Source of the DNA: Candidatus Accumulibacter appositus
GTDB lineage: Bacteria > Pseudomonadota > Gammaproteobacteria > Burkholderiales > Rhodocyclaceae
Assembly: GCA_000585055.1 (NCBI GenBank)
Contig: JEMX01000061.1
Span: forward strand, 70,234-134,233
Length of the DNA: 64,000 bases
Reading direction: 5' to 3'
Positions 8,786-17,034 of this stretch are shown piece by piece (position 1 is the stretch's first letter; each line of letters opens with the position of its first letter). The notes beneath the pieces were generated by a model. The model was not told the DNA's origin, made no database searches, and worked only from the letters and a program-made list of their open reading frames with translations. The position numbers and the translations under genes are program-made.

Positions 8786-10078
8786 ATGGAAGTTGCGCTC
8801 GCATTCGGTCTGCTTGTATTCCTGTTCGCCATTCTGGGCTCGGGCTTGTGGATCGGTCTGTCGCTGTTGGGGGTAGGCATGATTGCCATGGAGTTTGTCT
8901 CCAGCCGCCCGGTTGGGGATGCCATGGTGCTGACCATCTGGGGGTCCACTTCCAGCTGGACGCTGACCGCCTTGCCGCTGTTCCTGTGGATGGGGGAGAT
9001 CCTCTTTCGCACCAGGCTGTCGGAAGACATGTTCAAGGGCCTCGCGCCCTGGCTCAATCACCTGCCCGGCCGCCTGCTGCACGTAAACGTCATCGGCAGC
9101 ACGATCTTCGCCGCGGTGTCCGGCTCTTCGGCCGCCACCTGTGCAACCATCGGAAAAATATCGCTGCCGGAATTGCAGCGCCGCGGTTACCCCGAGTCCA
9201 TGGCCATTGGCACGCTGGCCGGCGCCGCCACGCTGGGGCTGCTGATTCCGCCATCGATCATCATGATCGTCTACGGTGTGGCGGCCAATGTCTCGATCGC
9301 CAAGCTGTTTCTCGCCGGGGTCATGCCGGGCCTGTTGCTGGGCATCCTTTTCATGCTCTATATTGCCGTCTGGGCGCTGTTCAACAAGGACAAGGTGCCT
9401 GCGGCCGATGCTTCGATGACGCTCGCCGAGAAGCTCTATGCCTCGCGGCACCTGATTCCGGTCGTCGGCCTGATCGGCCTGGTGCTGGGGGCGATCTATA
9501 GCGGCGTAGCCACCGCCACCGAAGCCGCCGCACTCGGCGTCACCGGCTCGCTGATTCTTGCCGCCATCGAAGGCGCCTTGAGCTGGAAGAGCTTTACCGA
9601 AGGTCTGGCCGCGGCCTGCCGGGTCTACTGCATGATTGGCCTGATTCTCGCGGGCGCTGCCTTCCTGACCCTGGCCATGGGTTTCGTCGGTCTGCCGCGC
9701 CATCTCGCCGAATACATCGGCACGCTTGATTTGTCGCCGCTGGCCTTGATGCTCGCGCTGGCCGTCTTCTTCATTCTCCTGGGCTGCTTCCTGGACGGCA
9801 TCTCGCTGGTCGTGCTGACCATTGGCGTGCTTCTGCCGACGGTCGAGGCGGCGGGCTTTGACCTGATCTGGTTCGGCGTCTTCGTGGTCCTGACGGTGGA
9901 AATGGCGCAGATCACCCCGCCGGTGGGCCTGAACCTCTTCGTCCTGCAGGGGCTGACGAAACACGAGGTGACCTATATCGCGCGCGCGGCGGCGCCGCTC
10001 TTCGCGGTGATGATGACCTGCGTCATTGCGACCTATCACTTTCAGGACATCGTGCTATGGCTGCCGAATCGAATGTGA
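8786..10078 (+). CDS. TRAP transporter large permease (DctM family)
   Basis: This 430-residue protein has about 12 membrane helices and is the ion-coupled permease of the TRAP system. DctM signatures include GSTIFAAVSGSSAATCATIG, GTLAGAATLGLLIPPSIIMI and, near the end, EMAQITPPVGLNLFVLQG. Length is normal for the family. It follows the DctQ gene by 15 bases with a good ribosome site (GAGGGGACGATC before ATG) and overlaps the annotated start of pxpB by 22 bases, so the transporter and the hydrolase are probably made from one transcript. Confidence 0.93.
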   Translation: MEVALAFGLLVFLFAILGSGLWIGLSLLGVGMIAMEFVSSRPVGDAMVLTIWGSTSSWTLTALPLFLWMGEILFRTRLSEDMFKGLAPWLNHLPGRLLHVNVIGSTIFAAVSGSSAATCATIGKISLPELQRRGYPESMAIGTLAGAATLGLLIPPSIIMIVYGVAANVSIAKLFLAGVMPGLLLGILFMLYIAVWALFNKDKVPAADASMTLAEKLYASRHLIPVVGLIGLVLGAIYSGVATATEAAALGVTGSLILAAIEGALSWKSFTEGLAAACRVYCMIGLILAGAAFLTLAMGFVGLPRHLAEYIGTLDLSPLALMLALAVFFILLGCFLDGISLVVLTIGVLLPTVEAAGFDLIWFGVFVVLTVEMAQITPPVGLNLFVLQGLTKHEVTYIARAAAPLFAVMMTCVIATYHFQDIVLWLPNRM

Positions 10079-10848
10079 GGAATGTAGCTTCTGGCCTGAG
10101 CGAGCGGATGCGCGTGGCCGATGCCGGCGATCAGGCTTTCACCCTGCTCCTCGGCGACCGTATCGCCCCCGAAGTGGTCGACACCGTGAGCGCGCTCGAC
10201 CGCCAGATCAGCGCCTTGCAGCAGGCCGGCGGGCTGCCCGGACTGATCGAGACGGTGCCCAGCTTCTGCTCGCTGACGGTGATCTACGACCCGCTGCAGA
10301 CCTCTCGCCAGCACCTGCTGGCGGCGCTGGAGCAGTTGCCACCAGCGGATAGGCTTGGTAGCCGCTCGGCGTCCCGGCTGTGGCGCCTGCCGGTTTGCTA
10401 CGAAGGCGATTGCGGCCCGGATCTCGAAGCCACCGCGGCAGCACTCGGAATCGGCGTCGAAGCGCTGATCGATCAGCATCGGCAGGCCGAATACCGCGTC
10501 TACACACTCGGCTTCCTGCCCGGTTTCCCGTTCATGGGCGATCTGCCGCCGGCGCTGCAACTGCCGCGGCGCACCGAGCCGCGCCTGCGCGTGGCTGCCG
10601 GTAGCGTTGCCATTGCCGGTGCCCTGACCGCCATTTACCCATCGGAAAGTCCCGGCGGTTGGCATCTCCTCGGGCAGTGCGCGGTGCCGCTGTTCGATCC
10701 GGCGCGGCCGCAGCCGTCTCTTCTGCAGCCCGGTGACCGGGTCTGCTTCACGGCCGTGAGTGCGGCCGAGCACGGGCGCCTGCAGCAGGCAGCCAAGGCG
10801 CGTACGCTCGATGTGGCAAGGTTTGCAGAGGCGGAGGTGGCATCATGA
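10057..10848 (+). CDS. pxpB: 5-oxoprolinase subunit B
   Basis: This KipI-family protein is one of three subunits of the ATP-dependent prokaryotic 5-oxoprolinase, which opens 5-oxoproline to glutamate. Family motifs are LIETVPSFCSLTVIYDP, the LPVCYEGDCGPDLEATA block, VYTLGFLPGFPFMGDLP, and AGSVAIAGALTAIYPSESPGG-WHLLG. The start at 10057 overlaps dctM. An alternative ATG at 10108 (MRVADAGDQAF) resembles the usual beginning of KipI proteins and may be the true start, giving 246 residues. The end overlaps pxpC as ATGA, which indicates translational coupling. Confidence 0.93.
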   Translation: MAAESNVRNVASGLSERMRVADAGDQAFTLLLGDRIAPEVVDTVSALDRQISALQQAGGLPGLIETVPSFCSLTVIYDPLQTSRQHLLAALEQLPPADRLGSRSASRLWRLPVCYEGDCGPDLEATAAALGIGVEALIDQHRQAEYRVYTLGFLPGFPFMGDLPPALQLPRRTEPRLRVAAGSVAIAGALTAIYPSESPGGWHLLGQCAVPLFDPARPQPSLLQPGDRVCFTAVSAAEHGRLQQAAKARTLDVARFAEAEVAS

Positions 10849-11876
10849 GCGAGACCTTGTCGGAGATCGAAATTCGCAGTGCCGGCGCCTACGCGTCGAT
10901 TCAGGACGGTGGCCGCCGTGGCTTGCGTCGCGTCGGCGTGCCGTGGTCGGGAGTGCTCGATGCGGCGTCGATGAGAATCGCCAACGCCCTGGTCGGCAAT
11001 CAGCCCTCGGCGCCGGTCATCGAGCATTTTGACGGGGGGCTGGTGCTGAAAGCTTTGCACGGCCGCGTGCGGGTGGCGGTCGCCGGACAGGCCGACATCG
11101 ACATTACTGGCGAACAGGGGGTGCAGCGCGTTGTTTGCTGGCGCGGTGTTTGCCTTGGCGCTGGCGAAACCCTGCGCATCCGGGCGCTGCGTGCCGGGCG
11201 CCTCGTCGTCGTCGCCGTTGCTGGTCTGCAGGTGGCCGAAACGCTGGGCAGCGCCTCGACCTACGCGCGCGCTGGCATCGGCCAGCCGCTGGCGGCGGGC
11301 GACCGGCTATCGGTGCAGTTTACCGATGCCGGCGACTTTCTGCTGCCGGAGTCGCCCGGCGATGACGCTGCACCCATCCGCGTCGTCGCCGGGCCGCAGG
11401 CCGGGCATTTTGTCGACCAAGCGCTGGCGACCTTGTGTGGCGCGCCATTTACCGTCACCGATCAGGCCGACCGCATGGGCGTCCGGCTGCGGGGCCCGCT
11501 CCTGGAGCACCGTTCGGAGGCGCACAAGGACATCATCTCTGACGCCACTGTGCCGGGCTCGATGCAGGTGCCGGGCTCGGGCCAGCCGATCGTGCTGCTG
11601 GCCGACGCACAGACCGTTGGCGGTTATCCGAAGATCGCCACCGTGATATCGGCCGACCTCGGTCGCCTGGCGAACCGCCGTGCCGGCGAGATCTTGTGCT
11701 TTGAGCTGCTCGATGTCGACGCTGCCGAGCGCGCTGCGCGCAGCCATGCCGACAAACTTGCCCAGCTCATTGCCAGCATTCGCCGCTTGCCGGGTGATGG
11801 CAGCGTCGATCTCGAGGCGCTTTACAACAGCGGCCTGATCAGCGGGCCGGTCAGTGGCTTCGAAAGCGAGGAGTGA
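10845..11876 (+). CDS. pxpC: 5-oxoprolinase subunit C
   Basis: This 343-residue KipA-family protein is the partner of PxpB in the 5-oxoprolinase complex. It begins with the conserved SAGAYASIQDGGRRGLRRVG and carries the later family blocks VVAGPQAGHF, VTDQADRMGVRLRGP and PGSMQVPGSGQPIVLLAD-AQTVGGYPKI. PxpB and PxpC together are thought to handle the ATP-dependent steps and PxpA the ring opening. The ATG overlaps the pxpB stop (ATGA) and the stop lies 4 bases before the pxpA start, a compact B-C-A order. E. coli has pxpA after pxpB and pxpC too. Confidence 0.94.
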   Translation: MSETLSEIEIRSAGAYASIQDGGRRGLRRVGVPWSGVLDAASMRIANALVGNQPSAPVIEHFDGGLVLKALHGRVRVAVAGQADIDITGEQGVQRVVCWRGVCLGAGETLRIRALRAGRLVVVAVAGLQVAETLGSASTYARAGIGQPLAAGDRLSVQFTDAGDFLLPESPGDDAAPIRVVAGPQAGHFVDQALATLCGAPFTVTDQADRMGVRLRGPLLEHRSEAHKDIISDATVPGSMQVPGSGQPIVLLADAQTVGGYPKIATVISADLGRLANRRAGEILCFELLDVDAAERAARSHADKLAQLIASIRRLPGDGSVDLEALYNSGLISGPVSGFESEE

Positions 11877-11880
11877 GGAC

Positions 11881-12663
11881 GTGAACGACCGGAAAGCCAT
11901 CAATCTCAACGCCGACCTCGGCGAAGGCTTCGGCCCCTGGTCCATGGGGGACGACGCGGCAATGCTGGACATCGTCGGCAGCGCCAACATCGCCTGCGGC
12001 TTTCACGCCGGCGATCCGATGGTCATGCGCGCGACGCTGCTGGCCGCAAAGGCGCGCGGGGTCAGCGTTGGCGCCCACCCCGGCTATGCCGACCTGCAGG
12101 GCTTTGGTCGCCGACCACTGGCGCTCAGCATGGCCGAAGTGGAAGCGCTGCTGATTTACCAGGTCGGCGCGCTGCAGGGCATGGCCGCCAGCGAGGGCAT
12201 GGTGGTGACGCACGTCAAGCCGCACGGCGCCCTGAACAACCAGGCCTGCGCCGAGCGGCCCCTGGCCGAGGCCATCGCCCGCGCCGTCAAGGCCCTGGAT
12301 CCGACGCTGATCCTGCTGGCGCCGGCCTGTTCGCAACTGGCACTGGCCGGACGTGCCGCCGGGCTGCCGGTAGTCGATGAAATCTTCGCCGACCGCCGTT
12401 ATCAGGACGATGGCCAACTTGTCCCGCGCAGCCAGCCAGGCGCCGTCATTCACGATCCCGGCCAGGCCCTGGCCCATGTCCGCGCCATGCTCGATGCCGG
12501 CGCGCTGGTCAGCGCCAGCGGCCAGCAGATTCCGGTGCAGGCCGGCAGTGTCTGCATCCATGGCGACTCGCCGGACGCGGTGGCGCTGGCAAGGCATCTG
12601 CGCGATGGCTTGCTTGATTCGGGTTACAGCCTGGTGCCGTTAACTGCGATTCGTCAGATGTAG
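11881..12663 (+). CDS. pxpA: 5-oxoprolinase subunit A (LamB/YcsF family)
   Basis: This 260-residue cytosolic protein is the third 5-oxoprolinase subunit. The LamB/YcsF hallmarks are all present: INLNADLGEGFGPW, IACGFHAGDPMVM, GAHPGYADLQGFGRR, THVKPHGALNN, DEIFADRRYQDDGQLVPRS and VCIHGDSPDAV. I chose GTG at 11881 because the protein then begins at the conserved N-terminus and GAGGAG lies about 8 bases upstream; a GTG at 11854 would add nine residues inside pxpC. It ends the transporter-hydrolase operon. The next gene is 200 bases away and functionally unrelated. Confidence 0.94.
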   Translation: MNDRKAINLNADLGEGFGPWSMGDDAAMLDIVGSANIACGFHAGDPMVMRATLLAAKARGVSVGAHPGYADLQGFGRRPLALSMAEVEALLIYQVGALQGMAASEGMVVTHVKPHGALNNQACAERPLAEAIARAVKALDPTLILLAPACSQLALAGRAAGLPVVDEIFADRRYQDDGQLVPRSQPGAVIHDPGQALAHVRAMLDAGALVSASGQQIPVQAGSVCIHGDSPDAVALARHLRDGLLDSGYSLVPLTAIRQM

Positions 12664-12863
12664 CTTGCAGGATTTGCGCTGGAAGTCTGCCAGCCGCCGT
12701 CGACAGAGCAGTGAAATCCCAAGCGGGAAACTGCCCGATGTAGCGGGCGCTAGCGAACTCAGGGGAGCGTCGGCGCTGGCCGAATGCCAGATCGCTGTAA
12801 CGGCATCTGTCGGCCGCAACGTAAGGATCGCCGCTCTCGGACGACTCAGCTCTTGTCGACGCC

Positions 12864-13562
12864 ATGCCGGACTTCAGAATGCCAAACGCCACCACGATCG
12901 CCGTGATCATCCCGACGTTCAACGAAGAAGCACGCATTGGCGCGACCCTGGCCAATGTCTTGCCGCAGCGGCCTGCAGAGGTGTGGGTGGTGGACAGCGG
13001 CAGCAGCGATGCGACAGTCGCCATTGCTGCAACGACGGCTGGCGTGCAGGTGCTACGAGCGGAAAAAGGCCGAGCGCCGCAGATGAACGCTGGCGCTGCG
13101 GCGGCGCGGGGCGAGTGGCTGTTGTTCTTGCATGCCGACACGCTGCTGCCTCCGGTGGCCCTGGAGCGTATCGCGGCGCTGCCCGACAGCGTCCTGGCCG
13201 GCGCTTTCAGGCATCGTTTTTCGGGGAAGGATTGGCGCTTGCGCTTGATATCGCGCCTGGACAATGCCCGCAGCCGGCTGACGAGAATCGCTTTCGGCGA
13301 TCAGGCGATCTTCGTGCGGCGAGCGCTGTTCGAGCGGCTCGGCGGATTTCCGGCATGTGAGGTAATGGAGGATGTGGCCTTCGGTGAACTGCTGCGCAAA
13401 GCTACCACGCCGATATTGCTGCGAGACGAGGCGATTACCGATTCGCGGAAGTTCGAACAGATGGGCGTGTGGACCAGTCTGGCGCGGGTCGGCCTCCTGC
13501 TTGCCTGTCATCGCTTGCGTTTGCCGCTCGTCGGGCGGTCGTTTTTTAACGAAGTTCGCTGA
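12864..13562 (+). CDS. Family 2 glycosyltransferase (TIGR04283 type)
   Basis: This 232-residue glycosyltransferase of the GT-A fold belongs to the short family often found near selenodomain and radical SAM proteins. It shows the nucleotide-sugar site IIPTFNEEARIGATL, VVDSGSSDAT, GRAPQMNAGAAAARGEWLLFLHADT-LLPP (the HAD takes the DxD position) and MEDVAFGELL. There is no membrane anchor at the N-terminus; a C-terminal amphipathic stretch could touch the membrane. A second ATG at 12882 is possible. Donor and acceptor are unknown, and neighbours do not help. Confidence 0.85.
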   Translation: MPDFRMPNATTIAVIIPTFNEEARIGATLANVLPQRPAEVWVVDSGSSDATVAIAATTAGVQVLRAEKGRAPQMNAGAAAARGEWLLFLHADTLLPPVALERIAALPDSVLAGAFRHRFSGKDWRLRLISRLDNARSRLTRIAFGDQAIFVRRALFERLGGFPACEVMEDVAFGELLRKATTPILLRDEAITDSRKFEQMGVWTSLARVGLLLACHRLRLPLVGRSFFNEVR

Positions 13563-13595
13563 ACTTTCGCCGGCTGGCGGCCGGCTCCTGGAGAG

Positions 13596-14480
13596 GTGAT
13601 GGAGAACTTGACGAGTGGAGTGAGTGCTGGGAGTGGTGGCCAGTGGACGAGTGCCGCGCAATGGACAAGCTGGACGAATCTGATTCTTGCGCTGGTGCTC
13701 CTGAGCCTGCCGGTATCGGCCAGCGTGGCCTTCGACCATAGCCACGCGGCCTGGACCATGCTCCTCAAGCGGCACGTCGTGCTCATCGACGGCGGCAAGT
13801 CATCGCAGGTGGACTACGCTGGTCTGGCGAAGGAGCGTACGTCGCTGCAGACCTACCTCGGCAGTCTGTCGGCGGTGTCGCAGGCGGAGTTCGATTCCTG
13901 GCCCAAGCCGCGGCAACTGGCCTTCCTGATCAATGCCTACAACGCGTTTACCGTCGAGTTGATTCTCGGCAAGTATCCGCATCTCGAATCGATCCGCGAT
14001 CTGGGCAACATCGTCTTCAACAGTCCGTGGAAACAGAAGTTCTTCACGCTTTTCGGCGAGCGGCGCTATCTGGACTGGATCGAACACGAGGCGATCCGCA
14101 AACCGGGCGTCTATGACGATCCGCGTATTCACTTCGCGGTGAACTGTGCCTCGGTCGGCTGCCCGATGTTGCGCGAAGAGGCCTTCGTCGGCGAGCGCCT
14201 GGAGGCGCAGCTGGAGCAGCAGACGCGGCGTTTCCTCGCTGATCGCACGCGCAATCGCTACGAGCCGAAGTCCGCGACCCTGCTGGTCTCGCAGATTTTC
14301 GACTGGTACGGCCAGGATTTCTCGGCCGGCTACCGTGACGTGAAGTCGCTCAGGCAGTTCCTGGGCACCTATGCCGATCTGCTGGCAAGCTCGCCGGCCG
14401 AACAGGCGATGCTGCGTCAGCATCTGGTGGGCGTCGACTTCATCGAGTACGACTGGGCGCTGAACAGCGTGCCGCGTTGA
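13596..14480 (+). CDS. DUF547 domain protein, probably exported
   Basis: This 294-residue protein has a hydrophobic segment near residues 30-48 (LILALVLLSLPVSASVAF) that looks like a signal sequence or anchor, followed by a DUF547 domain. Domain features are QLAFLINAYNAFTVELIL, GERRYLDWIEHEAIR, DPRIHFAVNCASVGCPML and SQIFDWYGQDF. DUF547 is widespread and its biochemical role is not known; the conserved Cys and His positions and similarity to transglutaminase-like folds have led to suggestions of an enzyme. The GTG at 13596 and ATG at 13599 are adjacent; either may start. It lies 33 bases after the glycosyltransferase gene and could share its transcript. Confidence 0.82.
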   Translation: MMENLTSGVSAGSGGQWTSAAQWTSWTNLILALVLLSLPVSASVAFDHSHAAWTMLLKRHVVLIDGGKSSQVDYAGLAKERTSLQTYLGSLSAVSQAEFDSWPKPRQLAFLINAYNAFTVELILGKYPHLESIRDLGNIVFNSPWKQKFFTLFGERRYLDWIEHEAIRKPGVYDDPRIHFAVNCASVGCPMLREEAFVGERLEAQLEQQTRRFLADRTRNRYEPKSATLLVSQIFDWYGQDFSAGYRDVKSLRQFLGTYADLLASSPAEQAMLRQHLVGVDFIEYDWALNSVPR

Positions 14481-14676
14481 GCAGCCCCGCGCCAGATCCG
14501 CTGCTGCACGGGATTGGTTCGCTGGCGAGCCGTGCCTGGTAGGCCGAAAAGTCGATGTTCATTGGTGTGCGCTCCGGTTGGCCAGCGAAATAAACGGGTG
14601 GCGCGTTCTCCGAGGGTAGCAGATCGTGCGCTTGCTGCCGTAGGAGAGGCGTTTGTGCGCCGCTTGCCGCCTGTCT

Positions 14677-15348
14677 TTACCGGCTGCCGTGCATTCCGCT
14701 TACAGCGGCGAGGACGCCGAGGCCGATCAGGGTTCCGGCACTCAGGTAGTGGCCGGCAGCGCGCAGTCGGCTGCAGCGCCGCAACGCCGGTTGCACCGCG
14801 CTGGCGGTCAGCACGTAGAGGCTGTCGGTGACGACGGCGATGAGTACGAACAGCGACCCGAGGAGCAGGTTCTGCAGCAGTGCCGAGATCGTCTGGTCGA
14901 CGAATTGCGGCAGGAAGGCGGCAAAGAACAGCGCGGTCTTGGGGTTGAGCAGCGCGACGACGAAGCCATCGCGAAAGATTCCTGCGAGGTCGGCAGCGCC
15001 AAAAATGGCCTTGTCCGGCTGCCGCGTCGCTCCGGTGCAGAGCACCTTGATGCCCAGGTAGACGAGGTAGCTCGCACCGGCGTACTTGACGACGCTGAAC
15101 GTCAGGGCAGAGACGGCAAACAGCGCCGCCAGGCCGATCGATGCGCCGACCGCGTTGGCCAGGTTGCCGAGCGCGACGCCGGTCAGCGAAGCCAGTCCAG
15201 CGCGCCTACCCTGGGCCAGGGTGCGGGCCACGATATAGATCACTCCCGGCCCGGGCGTGGCCGCGAGCATTAGGCTGGCCAGCACGAAGGCGGAAAACGG
15301 CAGTGTTGCGGCAGAATCGCCGAGCAGGATTGTGGGGATTTCGGTCAT
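14677..15348 (-). CDS. LysE/RhtB-family amino acid exporter
   Basis: This 223-residue membrane protein has about six helices. The family signature is ATPGPGVIYIVARTLAQGRRAGLASLTGVALGN (split here as the ATPGPG motif and the RRAGLASLTG loop), with YAGASYLVYLGIK and LLNPKTALFFAAFLPQF further on. LysE/RhtB proteins export amino acids such as lysine, homoserine or threonine; the substrate cannot be read from sequence. It is convergent with the DUF547 gene; the 196 bases between hold no clear terminator. Its upstream region is shared with the divergent GGDEF gene. Confidence 0.92.
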   Translation of the reverse strand: MTEIPTILLGDSAATLPFSAFVLASLMLAATPGPGVIYIVARTLAQGRRAGLASLTGVALGNLANAVGASIGLAALFAVSALTFSVVKYAGASYLVYLGIKVLCTGATRQPDKAIFGAADLAGIFRDGFVVALLNPKTALFFAAFLPQFVDQTISALLQNLLLGSLFVLIAVVTDSLYVLTASAVQPALRRCSRLRAAGHYLSAGTLIGLGVLAAVSGMHGSR

Positions 15349-15568
15349 CGCACGCTCCGGGCAAAGGGTAGCCGGCAGCCCTTCATCCTACGGCACGCGC
15401 TGCCAGTCGGGCCAGCAATGCGAGCAATCCCTGGACGGAAAACCTGACAAATTCGCGGTAATCCGCTACCTTGCGCGAAATGGCGGCTTTTCTACTTGTC
15501 AGGCACCTCGTGCAGCATTCAGGAGCTTGTTTTCTGTATCGGAAGTACCATGCAGTGGAGGGCGCGAG

Positions 15569-16978
15569 ATGGACAACTGTGAGGGGGTCGATCGTTCCCG
15601 AAAGCCGTTGTCGTCGACCTGGGCCAGCCAGGTCGTGGAAGCCATACCGATGCCGATGTTCGTTATCGACGCCAAGCATCAGGTCGTGCACTGGAACCGG
15701 GCGTGCGAGCAGCTTACCGGGGTAGCGGCGAATTCCGTGCTGGGTACGACGCGCGCGTGGTCGGCGTTCTACCCGAGCCCGCGGCCGTTGATCGCCGATC
15801 TCGCGCTGAGTGGCTTACGGCGCGAAGATTTCGAACGCCACTATGCCGGGAAATTTCGTCCCTCGCCTTCGATCGAGGGCGCTTGGGAGTTGGAAGACTT
15901 CTTCCCGCGGATGCCGGATGGCGGTAAGTGGCTGGTCTTCAGCGCTGCGGCTTTGCGCGACGAGAGCGGCGCTGTCGTCGGCGCCGTGGAGACCCTGCGC
16001 GACGTCACCGCGCAGCGGGCGGCCGAGCGGGCGGCGAGCGACGCCGCCCTGCTGTTGTCTGAAATCGTCCAGGGCTCGCCGGTGCCGACCTTCGTCATCG
16101 ATGCCGAGCACCGCGTCACGCACTGGAATCGCGCCTGCGAGGCGATCGTCGGGGCGTCGGCCGAGCAGATGATCGGCTCGCGCGAGCAGTGGCGGCCCTT
16201 CTATTCGCATCCGCGCCCGGTGATGGCCGATCTGGTGCTCGATGCGACGGAGGGCCAAATGGGCGAGCTCTATGCCGGCAAGCTGCGACCTTCACCCTTG
16301 ATCGCCGGCGCCTGGGAAGCCAGGGATTACTTCCCGCAGTTCCCGGGCGGCGGGCGCTGGTTGTACTTCACTGCTGCGCCGCTGCGCGGCGCCGATGGGC
16401 GCGCCATTGGTGCCGTCGAGACGCTGCAGGACATCAGCAAGCAGAAGCACTACGAAGTGCAGCTGGAAGCACTCGCCCGGCACGATTCGCTCACCGGACT
16501 TGCCAACCGCATGGTGCTCGAGGAACGCCTAAGCCTGGCCTTGTCGCAGGCGGCGCGGCACAAACGCATGCTGGCCCTGGCCTTCCTGGACCTCGATCAC
16601 TTCAAGCCGATCAATGACGCCATGGGGCATGCGGTCGGTGACGCCCTGCTGGTCGAACTGGCCAAACGTCTGCGGGCGATGGTGCGCACCGCCGACACCG
16701 TCGCCCGCATCGGCGGTGACGAGTTCGTGATCGTGCTTGCCGAGCCGGAGTCCCGGGAGGCCGTCGAAGGCGTGATCAAGCGCATCATCGAGACGGTCAG
16801 GCAGCCGTTCCAACTTGACGAGCATTGCGTGCAGGTCGGTTGCAGCATTGGCATCGCGCTCTATCCGGAAGGCAGCGACGATCACGGCAGCTTGCTGCGC
16901 GACGCCGACGCGGCGATGTATCTTGCCAAGACGGCCGGCCGCAACGGCTACCGCATGCACTGTCGTCGGCCGGCGTAG
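15569..16978 (+). CDS. Diguanylate cyclase with two tandem PAS domains
   Basis: This 469-residue soluble protein probably makes cyclic-di-GMP. Two PAS domains (about 22-150 and 155-285) are clearly duplicates: each has FVID-A-H-VxHWNRACE, a YAGK-RPSP stretch, and ends in GAVETL-D. The GGDEF domain (about 300-465) is intact, with VARIGGDEFVIVLAEPES. I see no obvious RxxD inhibitory site directly upstream of GGDEF. I start it at the ATG at 15569, which has GGAGG 6 bases upstream; longer starts would run into the divergent LysE gene. The signal is unknown. The gene faces another GGDEF gene 56 bases away. Confidence 0.88.
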   Translation: MDNCEGVDRSRKPLSSTWASQVVEAIPMPMFVIDAKHQVVHWNRACEQLTGVAANSVLGTTRAWSAFYPSPRPLIADLALSGLRREDFERHYAGKFRPSPSIEGAWELEDFFPRMPDGGKWLVFSAAALRDESGAVVGAVETLRDVTAQRAAERAASDAALLLSEIVQGSPVPTFVIDAEHRVTHWNRACEAIVGASAEQMIGSREQWRPFYSHPRPVMADLVLDATEGQMGELYAGKLRPSPLIAGAWEARDYFPQFPGGGRWLYFTAAPLRGADGRAIGAVETLQDISKQKHYEVQLEALARHDSLTGLANRMVLEERLSLALSQAARHKRMLALAFLDLDHFKPINDAMGHAVGDALLVELAKRLRAMVRTADTVARIGGDEFVIVLAEPESREAVEGVIKRIIETVRQPFQLDEHCVQVGCSIGIALYPEGSDDHGSLLRDADAAMYLAKTAGRNGYRMHCRRPA

Positions 16979-17034
16979 GCGCTGGTGATCTTGGCCAGCG
17001 CTTTGCGCCGGGCAGGCCCGTCGGGAAACCCGGC

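Noticed and set aside
8702-10039. Minus-strand open frame of about 445 codons opposite dctM
   Set aside because: It is a shadow of the DctM gene with a composition typical of reversed hydrophobic codons.
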